Shown one piece after another: positions 26,360-39,182 of a stretch of 64,000 bases of DNA. Under the pieces are notes generated by a model that saw only the letters and a list, made by a program, of their open reading frames with translations, ran no database searches and was not told the origin of the DNA. The DNA is taken from positions 15,044,751 through 15,108,750 of the forward strand of contig NC_031770.1 in assembly GCF_001522545.3 (NCBI RefSeq). The letters are read 5' to 3'. Position 1 is the stretch's first letter; every line of letters starts with the position of its first letter. Both the position numbers and the translations under genes were made by a program. This stretch comes from Parus major. Lineage: Eukaryota; Chordata; Aves; Passeriformes; Paridae.

Positions 26360-29300
26360 GTTATGATCATTGTCAGAGTAACAGGTTTCTGGTCTGATCT
26401 GGTATAAACATTCACTATTTGGCTGGTGTCATCCATTTTTGGAAGCTAGCAGGGATGATTACACTCACTTATTCCACAAAACCAATGAATGTTACAGAGC
26501 TACACCATCAAACCTCTGCCTCAGTGTCAGATTTGTAGTACAGCTGCTACTTGGAGGATGTTGTTACAAGGCTGCAAATGATACAAGTCACCAACTGCTT
26601 TGTGGATTGCTGCCTTAGCTGGTTATCATTGAAAGTCTTTATCTCATTACTGAATTGGTATTACTCAGATATTAGGCTATTTTACTCCAGCCATACAACA
26701 TGTATCAGCAAGAACAACTGAAGTCTCCAGCATTACTTGTACAATTAATAAGATCAGAAAGTACAATGACATTTTTCCAAATGAAAGACCCTGTTCACAC
26801 ATGATCCTTTTTTCTTTAAGTCACAGTATGCAGCTGTGTAACTGCTATTCTGCCAGGTGAATTTAAATATTAAGGGACTGCTGAAAATAAGAATAATGGG
26901 AGGCAGGGTATTTTTAAGGCTTGTGGCTGAAATATCCCAGGAGGGAAAACAAAACATGACAAGACACCGAAGTGTGTTGGCTTATCTATCAGTTCATCCA
27001 AATGATAAGACTACACAATCTTTGCTGCTTGCTTTCATTTGTGCTTGTATGTCATGGTTTTAGCATTCATAAGATCATTCAGGCTTACAGAAGCCTCATG
27101 CAATATTAAAATGTTTATGCAACCCCTTTCTGTGCTTTAAGCAGCAACAACAAGTTCTGAGTGTGCAGAGAACAAGAAAAAATAGGTTCCACATCTCAGA
27201 AGAAAACCCTACTGCAATCAAACAATGATCTCTGAGCCACATTATGATTAACCAGAACTGTAATTTTTACCTCAATTAGCACCATTTGCATTCCACCACT
27301 TCCTCTACTGATATGTGTTTTGAAATTTCTCTGTGGGCTCAGATGCATCAATAAGCTAAAGACCATGCTTTTATTTCAAAAAGAGTCTCTTCAAAATAAT
27401 TTAGTTTCTACAAGTAAAGCAGTCAAGTTGTATATCATGAAACAAAGATTAAGATACCTAAAAAAAACATGACACTTTGATCTACGTGGCAATTTAGAGA
27501 ACCACTTGCTGCTTAATGAGATGTAAGTGCCGTAAGCAGCAAGCTTCGGAGAATGTGTGGAAGATCTCCCCTTCATGGTACCTTGGCTTAGCAGCATGAA
27601 TTGTTTCATGGCAAACTATCATGAGCAGAGTAAAAAAGGGAAATAAAAACTAAGAGGAAAAAGGCAGGAAAGGGTCCTGTTTTGTGTGAAGGACTCCAAT
27701 GTTGAGGGCCAGTTTGCTTGGATGTGCAGCTGGAATGGGACTGTTTCAGACTCACAGAGGGCTGAAAAAGAGAACATGGGACAAGCAGAGCTCTACCCTT
27801 GTAGTCTCTGGAGGTTTCCTGCCAATGTCTGTACTCCTCACATACCCTCTTGGAGTCTTGAACCACAATCCAGGTGGAAGCAGCAGACCTTTATCCCATG
27901 CAGTTTTCATCAGCACATTACTTCTCTGGTCCTCTCTGCTGCAGAAATGCTCCATTTATGCAGTGTGCAAAGCTCAAGCCTTGGTTCCCAGCTCACATCT
28001 GGCTCTCACAGTTAGCTGCATTTTTGGCCAGAGTAAAAAAGTCAAGCTTAGTCATAGGCTTGGGTTATGTGCACAATGACCCCATTTACTCACCACTGAT
28101 ACCACTGAGCAGCATACTTTATCTACATGGTAAAGCTGGATCCTGACACCGGTCTGGATGATAACGAAGAAATTCTTTACCTTCGTTTCCATCAGCTCTT
28201 TTAATGATGTTTCCTCATTAACTGTGAAGTTGAACATCTTACTATTGTTGTCTGTGAAAGATTTGGAACTCAGATAAAGCCAAGCTGAAAAATTCATGAT
28301 CTGCCCTTTGTTTGACCATCCCTCACACAGCTGCTGTCATGCTTGACTGGGATCCCCCTGATGAGCATGGTGAGCTGTATATGCACTAGCAAAGGCCCTG
28401 CAGGATGCCCTGGGTTGAACAGCAGTTCTCAAAATGGCACTTTAACAAGTGCCAGAAGATTGTTTAATCCCCTGCTACCACCTTCAGAGATAATGACAAG
28501 GAGACTTCAACTGCTTTCTTTTCTTTTACTATTTTTTAAATTACCCTGAAAAGGTTTTATTATTTAGAACAGCAGGGTTTGCATCCTTCACTAACAGTGT
28601 GGAAAGCATGTGTTTGCAAACCCCCTAATGGATGTTCCTGTTACAAATAACACATTCAAACATGATTTCTGAAGACCATCCTGTGCCATCTGAGCAGCCC
28701 TGTACTCAGCACAGTGCTGCCTGCTCTGAGCCAGCCCATAACCTCAAGAACAGCCTGAGGTTTCCACACTGCACAGCTAAACATGGCTTTCTACTCACTC
28801 ATTTTAATCCAGACATTTCCCAGCAATACACAGCCCAACATGCATTGGTTGTTTGATGAATTCCATGTATCAACCAGCCAGGATTATTGATCCTTTTTAA
28901 CTTGTTTACTTTCAGAGATTCTCAAAAGTGATTTTTTTCTGAAAGAGTTTGAAGGCACTAGGTTTCACAAAAGGAGAGAAAATGAAAGGCTTGACAAGAC
29001 TCTATGCAGCATTCATTCAGTCTAACAAAAGAGCTTCAGAAAACTAACACCTATAAATATCTAGCAGTGTTTCCCCCTTGTTTCTAGGCAGAGTATTGGC
29101 TCATTTAAATCACAGACAATGAAAAACAGTCTAAATACATTCCTCTATTACCACCTCATCTGCTTGCTCTAAACCCACAACAAAAAACACTGAACTGCTC
29201 CCTCCAGAAAGATTTGCTGTTTTCTCATTCTTTTTTTTTCCTGCTTTCCCCTGCCCTAACTTGCTCAACTCTTCTCTCTTCAGATTAATGTTATGTGAGG

Positions 29301-30588
29301 AATTGAATTCTCAGTTCTGCTGCAGAACTGGGAGAGCATGTGTGTGGCAAGGAGAGGAAGTGACTGTGGGAAAGAGGGTACAATGATTTTGCATCTGATA
29401 TCCCTTGATCTGGTCCAAGACTACAGCTCACCTGAGACCTGCTTCCTAGGAAAGTGTCCTATAACCATGGAGCTGCAAGGCCTTATCAGGGGGACTGCCT
29501 TCTCTTTCTCCTGCTGGAGTTGTCCTTTCTTGCACAAAAAGTCTGAATGTTTGTGGCCCATCCAATGGAGAGAAAATGATGCAGTGACCTCCTGGAGATA
29601 CATCTCACCTGGCACTGGAGTGCCAGCTCTTGCTGAAACCAGTATTCAAGAGTACTCTGCACAGATTGGAGCAGCATCTGACAGACATGCAGACAGTCCT
29701 GTCTCTCCCACTGAATGAAGCACTACTTGATGGCTTTGTTCTCTTCTGTGATGAGGGAGTTGCATATTCAAACACCTTCAGACAGAGAAAAAAACTAAAC
29801 CCCAACCTTCTACACCATGAGTGAGCCCTCTAATCAGATTATTAAATACATAAAAGCAAGCCACTGGCCATTTTAATAAACCTAACTCCTGATATGTTTT
29901 TACTACTACAACTAATAAGTTAATATGTCCAGAATGTGTAAGTGGTTCCAAAGAAAAATAGATTTCTTTCTTGATCAAAGAAATTATTCTGCAGATGTGC
30001 AACCAAGAACAGTGAGGCATCATTTGACAGTGACTTCTCTAGGGCAGGGATAAATGAACGGTTCTCTTTACCCAATGCTGAACAACAGTGGAGAGGGGAC
30101 CTTGTATGGTCCTCAGGCAAAATGTTCAAGAATAGAATTAACAATATTTCATCAGTTTACACCCAAACAATTAGAACATCATCAGATAAAACTCCCAATC
30201 AATGCACAAGGCACTAGGAAGTGTTTTTAACAGAAACTGGTACAGTGAAACCCTCCCAGCCCCTGTGAAGTGCTGTGACCACAGTTCACATGTGTGAACT
30301 GCCCCAGTGGCTGGAACCTCTGTGAGCATCTCACTTGGAAATGCCTCAAATAGATTGAGAGCATGTGGCAGTGCTGCACATATGGTCCCCAATCTACCAG
30401 ACAGCAGTTTAGGGGCTCTCAGTCTTTAACTGAATTGCCTCAGTGGGATTTATGTGGAATGTACATGCCTGGGAATCTTTGTGGTTCCAAGCCCGGAAAA
30501 GTCTAAATTGTATTAGCATAAATTAATAATAATTAATAAATACTGCATGACTGTTTGTATTTCTAGTTGGAAGACATTTGCCCATTCA

Positions 30589-30676
30589 GGTTCGTTCGTT
30601 CGTTCGTTCGTTCATTCCTTCCTTCCTTCCTTCCTTCCTTCCTGCCTTCCTGATTTCCTGACTTCCTTCCTGCCTT

Positions 30677-30707
<31 letters not shown>

Positions 30708-30910
30708 GCCTGCCTTCCTGCCTGCCTTCCTTCCTTCCTTCCTTCCTGCCTTCCTGCCTTCCTGCCTTCCTTCCTGCCTGCCTGCCTTCCTTCCTTCCTT
30801 CCTTCCTGCCTGCCTGCCTGCCTGCCTTCCTTCCTTCCTGCCTGCCTTCCTTCCTTCCTTCCTTCCTTCCTGCCTGCCTGCCTTCCTGCCTGCCTGCCTG
30901 CCTTCATTCT
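30589..30910. repeat. compound tetranucleotide microsatellite (TTCG)n then (CCTT/CCTG)n
   Basis: About six TTCG units, then roughly 290 bp of CCTT and CCTG units in mixed runs, with interruptions near 30,650-30,665. One strand is pyrimidine plus occasional G and lacks A through most of the array. Because all units are 4 bp, the tract stays open in several frames and yields low-complexity pseudo-proteins (PSFLPA-type or GRKEGRQA-type). These are not genes. Confidence 0.97.
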
Positions 30911-32506
30911 TGCAGCATTTCAATCAAGGTGTTCAAAATATAGCCTTGCGAATTCAAACTCATCTTGAAAATCAGAGAGAAAGAAAAAAGAGAAAGCCCA
31001 CAAGAACAGTTTTCTCAATCAAACAAATTCAGCTCTATTTTAGTCTTTTTACGTTTAAAACAAAATACATCAGAATGGTAAATATCTTGTCTGCTTTCTA
31101 AAAGCTAGAAAATCAAATATCTTCCACTGGTGAATTTGTCATGTTTGATTTGAAAAGCACTGATTTTTCTCTTGTGCATTTCATTTCCAAATGAATATAT
31201 ACAATGTAAATGAATTTATATAATATATACAGCCTCCTTTCAAAGGGGGCCATTTGTCAATGGTACATTAGCTGAGCTCTAAGCTGCTAGCACAACTGAC
31301 ACAAAAATAGAGCAACTGCAAGATAAAACTATAGGCAGCTCATTGCGGATGCTGAAACCTGTTAATGGCATATTAGGAATTTACAGAGGATATACTGCAA
31401 CATTTTCAGGCACCATGGGAGACAATATACACGTGTGTAAGCATCTAAAGCCTCTTCTTCAAAATGCTCTTTACTTCTTTGAATGCTTAAGAAAATTTTT
31501 TGAGTAGGGGCCAACTCCTCTCCCTATTTTTGCCCTGCTCTTTTACAGGAAGGAACAGACTGAAAAAAAGAAAAAACAACCTGGGAAGAGTTAAGAACAT
31601 TTTCCACTACCTCACCTAAAACTGTAAATCAAAATTCTATTTAAAAGATCTGACTAAACCAGGTGTGATTCCAGCCTGGAAACGTTGCTACAGCAGCTCA
31701 CAGCCACAACAGCTGAAGCAAGTCAATCTGCTGCTCGTTGCTGCAGTCCAGCTCCTGCAGCGCACTAAACCCTCTGGGCCAGGCAAACTCACGCATTGTT
31801 GATATCCCTGGCTGAGAAGCACCACGGACAGTGTAGCTGAGCTGATGCCAGCCCCACAGGGGAGTTCACTTCTCCAAATATTCACAGGCAAGCATTCAAG
31901 TTCATACGTTTTCAAAAGCTTGTGATTTTAAACCTGAGTTATTGGAGGCTGGGTTTGCTCTGCTTTACTTGCTCCTTTCCTTCCACCTCGCCACATGAAG
32001 AAGAGATGGCTTTTCCAGAAAAAATGAAGTCCTGTTGATTCCAAGAGTGGAGGGCTGTTCTGTGGTTTTGGTTTTATTTTTTTTTCCAAGAAAAGACAGC
32101 AAATACTGTAAGGCTTGCTGTAAAATTGCAGGAGTTGGCAAAAGTGCAGCTGTAATTATAAAGGGCTGTTATTCTCTTCTGTGTGAAGTTGCAGAATATT
32201 TATATATGGGTGGCATCCATCAGCTAGAAGCCAACAGAGCAGTCACTCCAGTACCCATCCGTGGGCCAGAACAGGGCCAGGTAGTGCAGGCAGCCCACCA
32301 GCCACACTGGAAGTGATGCCAAAATGATTTTTGTTTTTATATATTCTTTACATATATTCATAGCTCTGTAGACTGTTATTATATAGTTATATAGTTGCCT
32401 AACTTCAGTACTTTTCCTGTTAAGACAAACAAATTCCTGAAGGCCTGTTCTAATCTTGCTTCTTATGGGAATTAAGGACAAGACACCTTCCCAAGACACT
32501 TTCCCA
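30911..32506. other. intronic DNA, no gene seen
   Basis: A moderately GC-rich stretch at 31,680-31,880 carries several CAGCTG/CAGCTC motifs, including CACAACAGCTGAAGC. It could be regulatory, but this is not supported by anything further in the sequence. Confidence 0.5.
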
Positions 32507-32798
32507 TGTAATTGACATCAACAACTAGCAGGACGGGGGCTTCAGAAGGGGTTGAACCAAGAGGGGGAATTACTTCATTACCTGTGTTTCGACTTGGGGA
32601 TTCTTGTTAATTATGCTAATTCGCTAAATTTATAAAACCGTACTTGCCCTATGTCATGTGAGCATCTTCGACGTGTGTTTCAGCATGTTGTGCACCTGGA
32701 GGGACCCTTCATTAAATGGTAACTGCATTTTATCACCTAACCTTGTTTGGCTCCTGATTTTAGGGCTCAAAAGGCAACAGGAGCACCGGTGCCTGACA
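32507..32798 (+). repeat. short LTR with TATA box, polyadenylation signal and PBS-like end
   Basis: 292-bp TG...CA element beginning TGTAATTGACATCAACAACT and ending GGTGCCTGACA. A TATA box (TTTATAAAACC) sits near 32,630 and an ATTAAA signal near 32,711, in the order expected for U3-R-U5. It is followed by ATTTGGGGACC (32799-32809), which resembles the LTR/primer-binding-site junction of avian retroviruses (TTTGGTGACC for a tRNA-Trp primer). No gag or pol sequence follows, so only a 5' end remnant seems to survive. It belongs to a different group from the other three LTRs. Confidence 0.6.
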
Positions 32799-32810
32799 AT
32801 TTGGGGACCT

Positions 32811-35800
32811 TTTCCCAAGGCACCATCTCCAGCACTGACATGGTGATGATCCAGTTTTGCTCATGAACGCTGGTGCTGCAACAGCCCAGAACACAGCAGG
32901 TTTTAGCTGTATGGATCACAACACTGAGTGGGGAAGATCAAGTATTGACATAAACGATATTTGTCATTTGACACTGTAAAATTCTTTTGGTTTTCTTATC
33001 TTTTGCATACCATCTATGAATATTTTCAAGAGTGCAATGCTTTCTGATGAAATAAAGGCAGTAATACACGATTAAGCTGTTCCTCTATGTGATAAAAGTA
33101 AGACAGCTACGGTTCAAAGTTGAGATATGTTTTAGCTTTGGAGAGACTGTACCATGGTGTTGCCATATATTTAAGTGTGTAGTTGGTTGACACCTAGGAT
33201 TTTATGGCTTACAAAGAACTTTTATTCTCTTTGAGCACACAAGAAAAGAAGGTACTACAGCACATTGAGATTCCTAGAAAGTAGGATCTGAATTACAATG
33301 AGATGTATCTATCTAATCAAGAGCACATCTTAATATCCTAATTATAGAGTCTCAGCAGTTGGATGAAATATGAGATATTGAGAACCACTGACCAAGCAAT
33401 TTTAAAGGTTGGTCTAACATATTTTGTATTCCTCAAGGGGGGAGAGAACAAGTACTTTACTTTTCTGAGGAATAATGAAGTCAGGCTAAAAGCAGTGATC
33501 TTGACTGATTAATACCTAATTGCCAAATAAGTCTGTGTAGCTGTATAAACAAATGCTCACTTCACTCCTGTAAAGGCTTTCAGTACACTGGAGAGTTCCT
33601 CTAACCTGGTTCTGATTACCTTCGGGTGACAAATATAATCCTATGGAAACAGATCTCTAGCCTGATCTTGGTTTTGATTCTTTGCAGGAAATCTTCCACA
33701 TTAATGTACTAACCTGTGTTATATGTTCTGAAACTGTACCTGCTGGGCATTTCTGGTCAGCAGAAAATGGTACTGATTTAGTGATAGTAATCCTCAGGGC
33801 TGAACTTCTTCTTACAGATAATATTAAATGCCTCCTCCAACTAATTTGTTTTAAATTTAAATAATTTACATACTATCGTGTGTAACTGAGAAGAGCCCAT
33901 TAATAATCTCTACCTAGACAAAAATAGACACATAAATAGAAAAGCATCTTCTGAGCCAGTTTCCAACCACTCAGACTTCAGACTATCAAGTGGGGCATCA
34001 GGGGAATCATGAGACAGTGGTGGAGAAAACCTTATGTTCAAGGTGATGGGCAGCTCATAGGAGAGACAAGGAGACAATTTTCCCCCTCACATTCCTTCTC
34101 TACTCATTTGCAAATTTCCCATTCATTTCCTATGCCAGAAAGAAAATCAGAGGAAAGAAAGGTGGGAAAAAAATGAGTATTATATTACTAGGAAAATACA
34201 GTCCTCAGAGGAGACAGCAGTAAATAATACCTGAAATAATTGCTTTTATTTTATTAAAAAACAACTGTGACTGAGGGAACAAGAAATTCAGCTATGCTGT
34301 TATTTATTACCTATACCTAAAGTAACGGGGGAAAATATACAGAAGATAAAAATAAATACATGTCTTATGTCCAAACTATTTCATGCAGGTGAGTCCAGGC
34401 CTTGATCTGTCACAGGACTAAAAGTTGTTGTTTGTTATTCCCAGCAGTCTCCCGAAGCTGTGCTGTTTAACTGTGTGAACACTCATGCGAAGCAAAACAG
34501 TATCCAGGTGTGGGCTGCGTGACAAAGCCTTGCTTTACACACTGATCAGAAATTTTGTACACATTTGTACTAAATTTCACCCATTGGATCACAGAGAAAG
34601 GGATCCATGGAGATCCATTTTAATGTGCTAATAGTCTCATTACCTGCCCATTTCAGCCAGGAACATTATATGTATTTGGGCTTGGAATTTCAGAACAAAT
34701 TCTTGATTAAGAGCCAACTCATAACCTTTAATTAATTAGCAGACATCCAAGCACAACATCCTTGAACTTTCAGGAGAATTAGCGTAAGAGATCCAAGCAA
34801 TTAGTTAGTGCATTTCAGAATCAGACAAGACAAGAGTGCATAGCAGAGAAAAAAACCTATTTCTGAAGAGATAACAAGATTTAATCCCTATTCCATGAAA
34901 AAAAAAAAAGAAAAAAAGGAAAGAAAATCAGTTGTAAATGTACTTGTTCTAATTTACTTAACAACTCCTTCTCAACATCTAAGGTGTTCTGTGCCTTCTG
35001 AATTTTTGCTAAATAATCAAAGCACTGTTTTCTGAACTGTAGTGGACTTGGCAGTTCAAATCAACTCCAAGAGACTCTCATCCAGATTTCCTCAGTCACC
35101 TCTCAGCAGAGGGTGCAGTAGAACCTCGCTGGTGAATTTCATCACGCCACCTCCCCCACCAAATTCTGGCAGAACCACAGAATCCATGAGATCAGATGAC
35201 CTTGTGGTGGTGCAATTAAGAGTAGCAACAGGGAAGTCATCTTTACAAAGCCTCACTAAGTAATCTGAGAAAAATCACTTAGCCATAGTCTACACATTTA
35301 TATAATCCACCTACCTAATAGAAATGTAATGAGGATTAATTAATTTTTCAAGTGTTTTGAGATCCTTGAGTTAAAGCAGTAGCTTTTTCTTGCAGTACTT
35401 TAACCCTGCTAATTCCAGACTGGCTCAAAAGTGACCAATCACAGGACATGAACAAACCAAAATGTCCAAGAAGTATTCAAATCTCAGAAGAAAATTAATC
35501 AATTCAATGTTGGAAGAGCTGGATTTCAGCCATATTTTATCCAATCTGAAATGAGAGAGAAAAATAACAGGTTCCATCCCCATTCTAGGTCACTTCTAGT
35601 GAAATTTTATAACATCTGTTGATGCTAAATACTTCAGACTAGAAGAATCCATTTAAGGCTATTTTCTGCAAGCCCATACTATTCTCCAGGGTTACTGCTT
35701 AGATGTATTTAAGCCAAGCACCCGTCAGAACACTGTTTCATGCCCAGAATGGAAAAGAGGGTGAAGACCAAGATCTCACTGCTATTTGAAATCTATAATG

Positions 35801-36297
35801 TCACTGAGCTGCCAGATTATGACATATTAAAATTCCATTTGCTATCCATGGCCTGGCATTAGTTCAACAGAAAACAGCAAATCCGTTTGAACTCAAATTT
35901 GATTGATGAACATTTCTACACAGTTTATTATCTGGCATGTTTTTGTGACACAGACCTGACTTTTAATTCTTTCCCTGCATGGTTTTCGGGAGTCCTAGTA
36001 ATTTGCTCCCACCAAAATCTTCTGGGCATGGAAAAAAACCTCTTTCCCACCTTTCTCAAATTTTGGTTTTATGTATTACTTTTCAGAAGTAGGTTTTAAT
36101 GTAAAATTGTAGAAGTATTTAATTTTTTTTTTTGTTTAATTCACCCTAAATATCTAACAGAATTTTAGTAACCCCCTTTTTCTGGTGAGGCCCTAATCTA
36201 AATTTTTAATCATATGCAAATGAAAAGAAACCTATCTGTTGAGAAAAATGCCTAAGTTCCTCATATGACAGCTAAGCTTCCCAAAACAGTAGAATGG
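32811..36297. other. intronic DNA, no gene seen
   Basis: AT-rich. An A-rich tract at about 34,899-34,925. A stretch at 34,600-34,790 rich in TAATTAATTAG-type homeodomain motifs and lacking repeats could be a conserved noncoding element; only alignment would tell. Confidence 0.45.
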
Positions 36298-37114
36298 TGT
36301 ACTGGTTTTCACATCAGTTTCAAATTAAACTCCAAATAAGCGACTTCTTTCCCCCACACTGTCTACCAAGGAAGGGACTAAAAGGGAGATTATGGCTTGA
36401 GATAACAGTTTACTAAAAACCCAGAGCAATGGGATAAGATGCGCACAAGAGTGATATTAATAGCAGGAGTATACAACGAAAGAGAAGGTGTTTTACCACA
36501 AAAAGGTATTCACCACCAGGAACAAAAACAAGGTGGTGAATGTTTGCTGCAGGACATGTCCATGGGCTTTTCCCAGACAAAGACAATACGTCCACCGTTC
36601 CTGCGATGCAGCGGGATATGGGAACAAAGGCAATATGGGCAGGGGAGTTCCCACAGATAATGTTTTCCTCCGCCAGCCAAAAATAATAAAGAACAGGAAG
36701 GAAAAACCCTCCTGGAATTTAGATTTTCTGAACAGGGGTCGTGCTGCAGTCCCTCCGAGCTGCTGACGTCGTTGTGCTGCTGCTTTGAAGTCTCTGCCAC
36801 CTGTGGGTTCTGCCACTTTTCCTACTGCTCTTTTCAGCTGGGCTCAGCTGGACTCACCCCCTCTACCAGTCCATTCCCAGTTTGCAGCTTCCCCCTGGCA
36901 CTGTTGTTCCATGGTTGATGGTGATGCTGCTGTCCCCTTCAGCAGCAAAGGTCCGTGGCTGTGGTCTGGAGAGGACGGGAGAAGGGATGACCACCGGGGC
37001 AGAGGAGACACCGAGTCTGCAATGGTTGATGCTGATGCCTTCCCAGAATAAGACAAAATGGTCAAATTCCTAAAGGGTGCCCCAGCTTTTCCCTGCTGAA
37101 ACCACGTGCCCAGC
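36298..37114 (-). repeat. diverged, enlarged LTR of the same avian group
   Basis: The plus-strand left end TGTACTGGTTTTCACATCAG aligns with the reverse of the avian LTR 3' end. The right end GCTGAAACCACGTGCCCA (about 37,095-37,112) aligns with the reverse of its TGTCCTGGTTTCAGC start. The minus strand shows TTTTTAGTAAACTGTTATCTC about 100 bp from the end, like the LTR at 9.1 kb. About 815 bp, longer than usual, with a GC-rich middle at 36,735-37,020. The right boundary is uncertain by a few bases; AATGG and AATGA at the two ends could be an imperfect target-site duplication. Confidence 0.6.
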
Positions 37115-39040
37115 AATGATGTGGGTGGCATAGAACAACCTGGTCACACCCACACAGTTCTGAACACCACCCCTCTCTGTAATTGGGACAATGGGAAGAA
37201 AATAATGCCTTTGGAGCAGCTTGCAGAAAGCAGAGCTGAAACACTCACACAGGAGCACACATTCAAGCACCTGCATAGGCTGCTTATCTTTGCATGCACA
37301 GGGAGCCTGGGCTGCCCGTAAGTCTTTTGTTGACATAACTTCATTTGTCATTTTTGTAATAAATCATACTGAACCAAATTCTTCATGTCTCCTTAATCCC
37401 AGTTTAGGCTGGGATCACAGTGTAGATGTGCAAGCAGAAAGAAGGATATATGATCTGTAGTGGAGAGTGGGAGAAGCCAGTTTTCATTTCAACAATTTAG
37501 GGGAATTTTCTCTTCATGTTGAAATGTTACATAGATATCTCTGTGGTCTTTTCCTTCATCTGAGGGAATTCCTCAGCCATCCTCTGGCTAGCCATAATAC
37601 CTTTCATTCTGTACTGCATAGAGTCAAATTTCTCCATAATTCTGTTTACCTTGACAAAAATCTCACAACACTTTGAAAGGCTACTGTTTTATAGGCACCA
37701 CTGACAGCTGGACACAGGGTTTTTTGATGGCTTACTTATGAGCATACCACAGGGCAGTTGCAGACTCACAGACAGGCCTTTCTTTGAGAAAATGACATAA
37801 AACCTGATCAGATTCTTTTTCCCCTTGGCCTGACCTTCAAAAATGATCACCAAATTGTCACAAGATAAGGAAGACCTCAGTAGACAATTAATGAATGCAA
37901 TTACCTACTGGTATGATTAGGTGTCTTCCACACGTAGAACGAGGGGCCTCATTCAGAAGCTGTTTAAGTAATAAAGAAGGCAGTGAACCCAATCCAGGGG
38001 CTGCATTTGTTCATCTTTTCTCAGAGGTAGAGGTGGTATTTGAAAAAAGTCATTTCACCAAAGAAGGAGTAAAAAAAAATTATACAGAAGCATTCATCGT
38101 CATTCGGAACATCACAGAACTTTCAGGATGTCAAAATATATATCAAATGAGAAAGATGTAACTCTTGTTCATGAATAAAGAACATTTTAGAGAGTTCAGG
38201 GAAAAAACCCCAAAACATGGCCATAGTTATGCAAGCCAGGATAAATAAACAAACAAACTAAAACAAGGACACCCAAAACGAAGAGTCTCCTATTGGGAGA
38301 CAGACTTAGCCCTGACTTCAAGAGGATCTGTAAAAGTTTGTCTTAAATGGCTGTTAATTCCAACCTCTAGAGCTTCAACCTATTTTAGTCCATGTGTATG
38401 TGCTTCAATTAAAAAAAATAAAGCCAACAGAGACCAGAGGCAAATGTTTGATTGCATTCTGCACAGTATTTGTATCAAACACAAGCCACAATAGGATATT
38501 AGGATGATAATTTTATACATTATAATGTCCATATGCGTACAAATACACATCCCTTAAGAATTTCTTTACTTCTGTTGATACTTTGGAAATTATTCATCTG
38601 TTTAATGAATTATACACTGAATTTATACATTAACGCCTAATACTTATGCCCAAATAATTTCTGGACTAATATATTATTTAAAACCACGTAGGAAGATTAG
38701 AAACTGGGTTAATTTACTAGTATCTAGCTTAGGGCTCCAATTTTCTTAAAGACAAATTCAGTACATGAACAGGCAGTAGCACTGTGAGGACAGAAAGTTT
38801 CAGATGTTCCAGTTATTAGAGCTGTTTAATAGATTATCTATATAAAATGGAGATTACAGCATAAGTCAGACTTCAAATAGCAAGCTAAGAACTGCAGACG
38901 AAAAGCTCCTGATAAGCAATTCATGAAGCTTTGACTTCCCCAAAAGGATTAATGTTATGTGAGATAGAAAGAAGCAACATCCATGGCTGTAGTGACCTTT
39001 CGGATCTCTGCTCTTAGACACAACAGAAGCTGTCCATAGT

Positions 39041-39182
39041 CTCATGGCAAATGTGGTCTCAGATCTATCTCAACAAAACTGGAAGCAGCACTTTGTGTAA
39101 GTTACATGCAGCTCATGGCAAATGTGGTCTCAGATCTATCTCAACAAAACTGGAAGCAGCACTTTGTGTAAGTTACATGCAG
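39041..39182. repeat. perfect 71-bp tandem duplication
   Basis: Two head-to-tail copies, 39041-39111 and 39112-39182, each beginning CTCATGGCAAATGTGGTCTC and ending GTTACATGCAG. Reading by eye I find no mismatch, and the repeat extends 4 bp (CTCA) past the second copy. No transposon signature is present. Confidence 0.95.

Larger units (their letters stand above)
24119..30588. other. intronic DNA with one CR1 piece, no gene seen
   Basis: Apart from the CR1 fragment at 25,660 and the TA/T tract at 26,313 it holds only short unrecognised frames. The cluster of overlapping frames at 27,690-28,146 on both strands has no domain. Confidence 0.55.

Noticed and set aside
27686..28146. Overlapping plus-strand frames of 90-126 codons
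   Set aside because: Three phases are open at once and none has a recognisable domain, which points to locally low stop-codon density.
30547..31101. 184-codon plus-strand open frame and long minus-strand frames over the same region
   Set aside because: They read through the tetranucleotide array; the products are pure low-complexity repeats.
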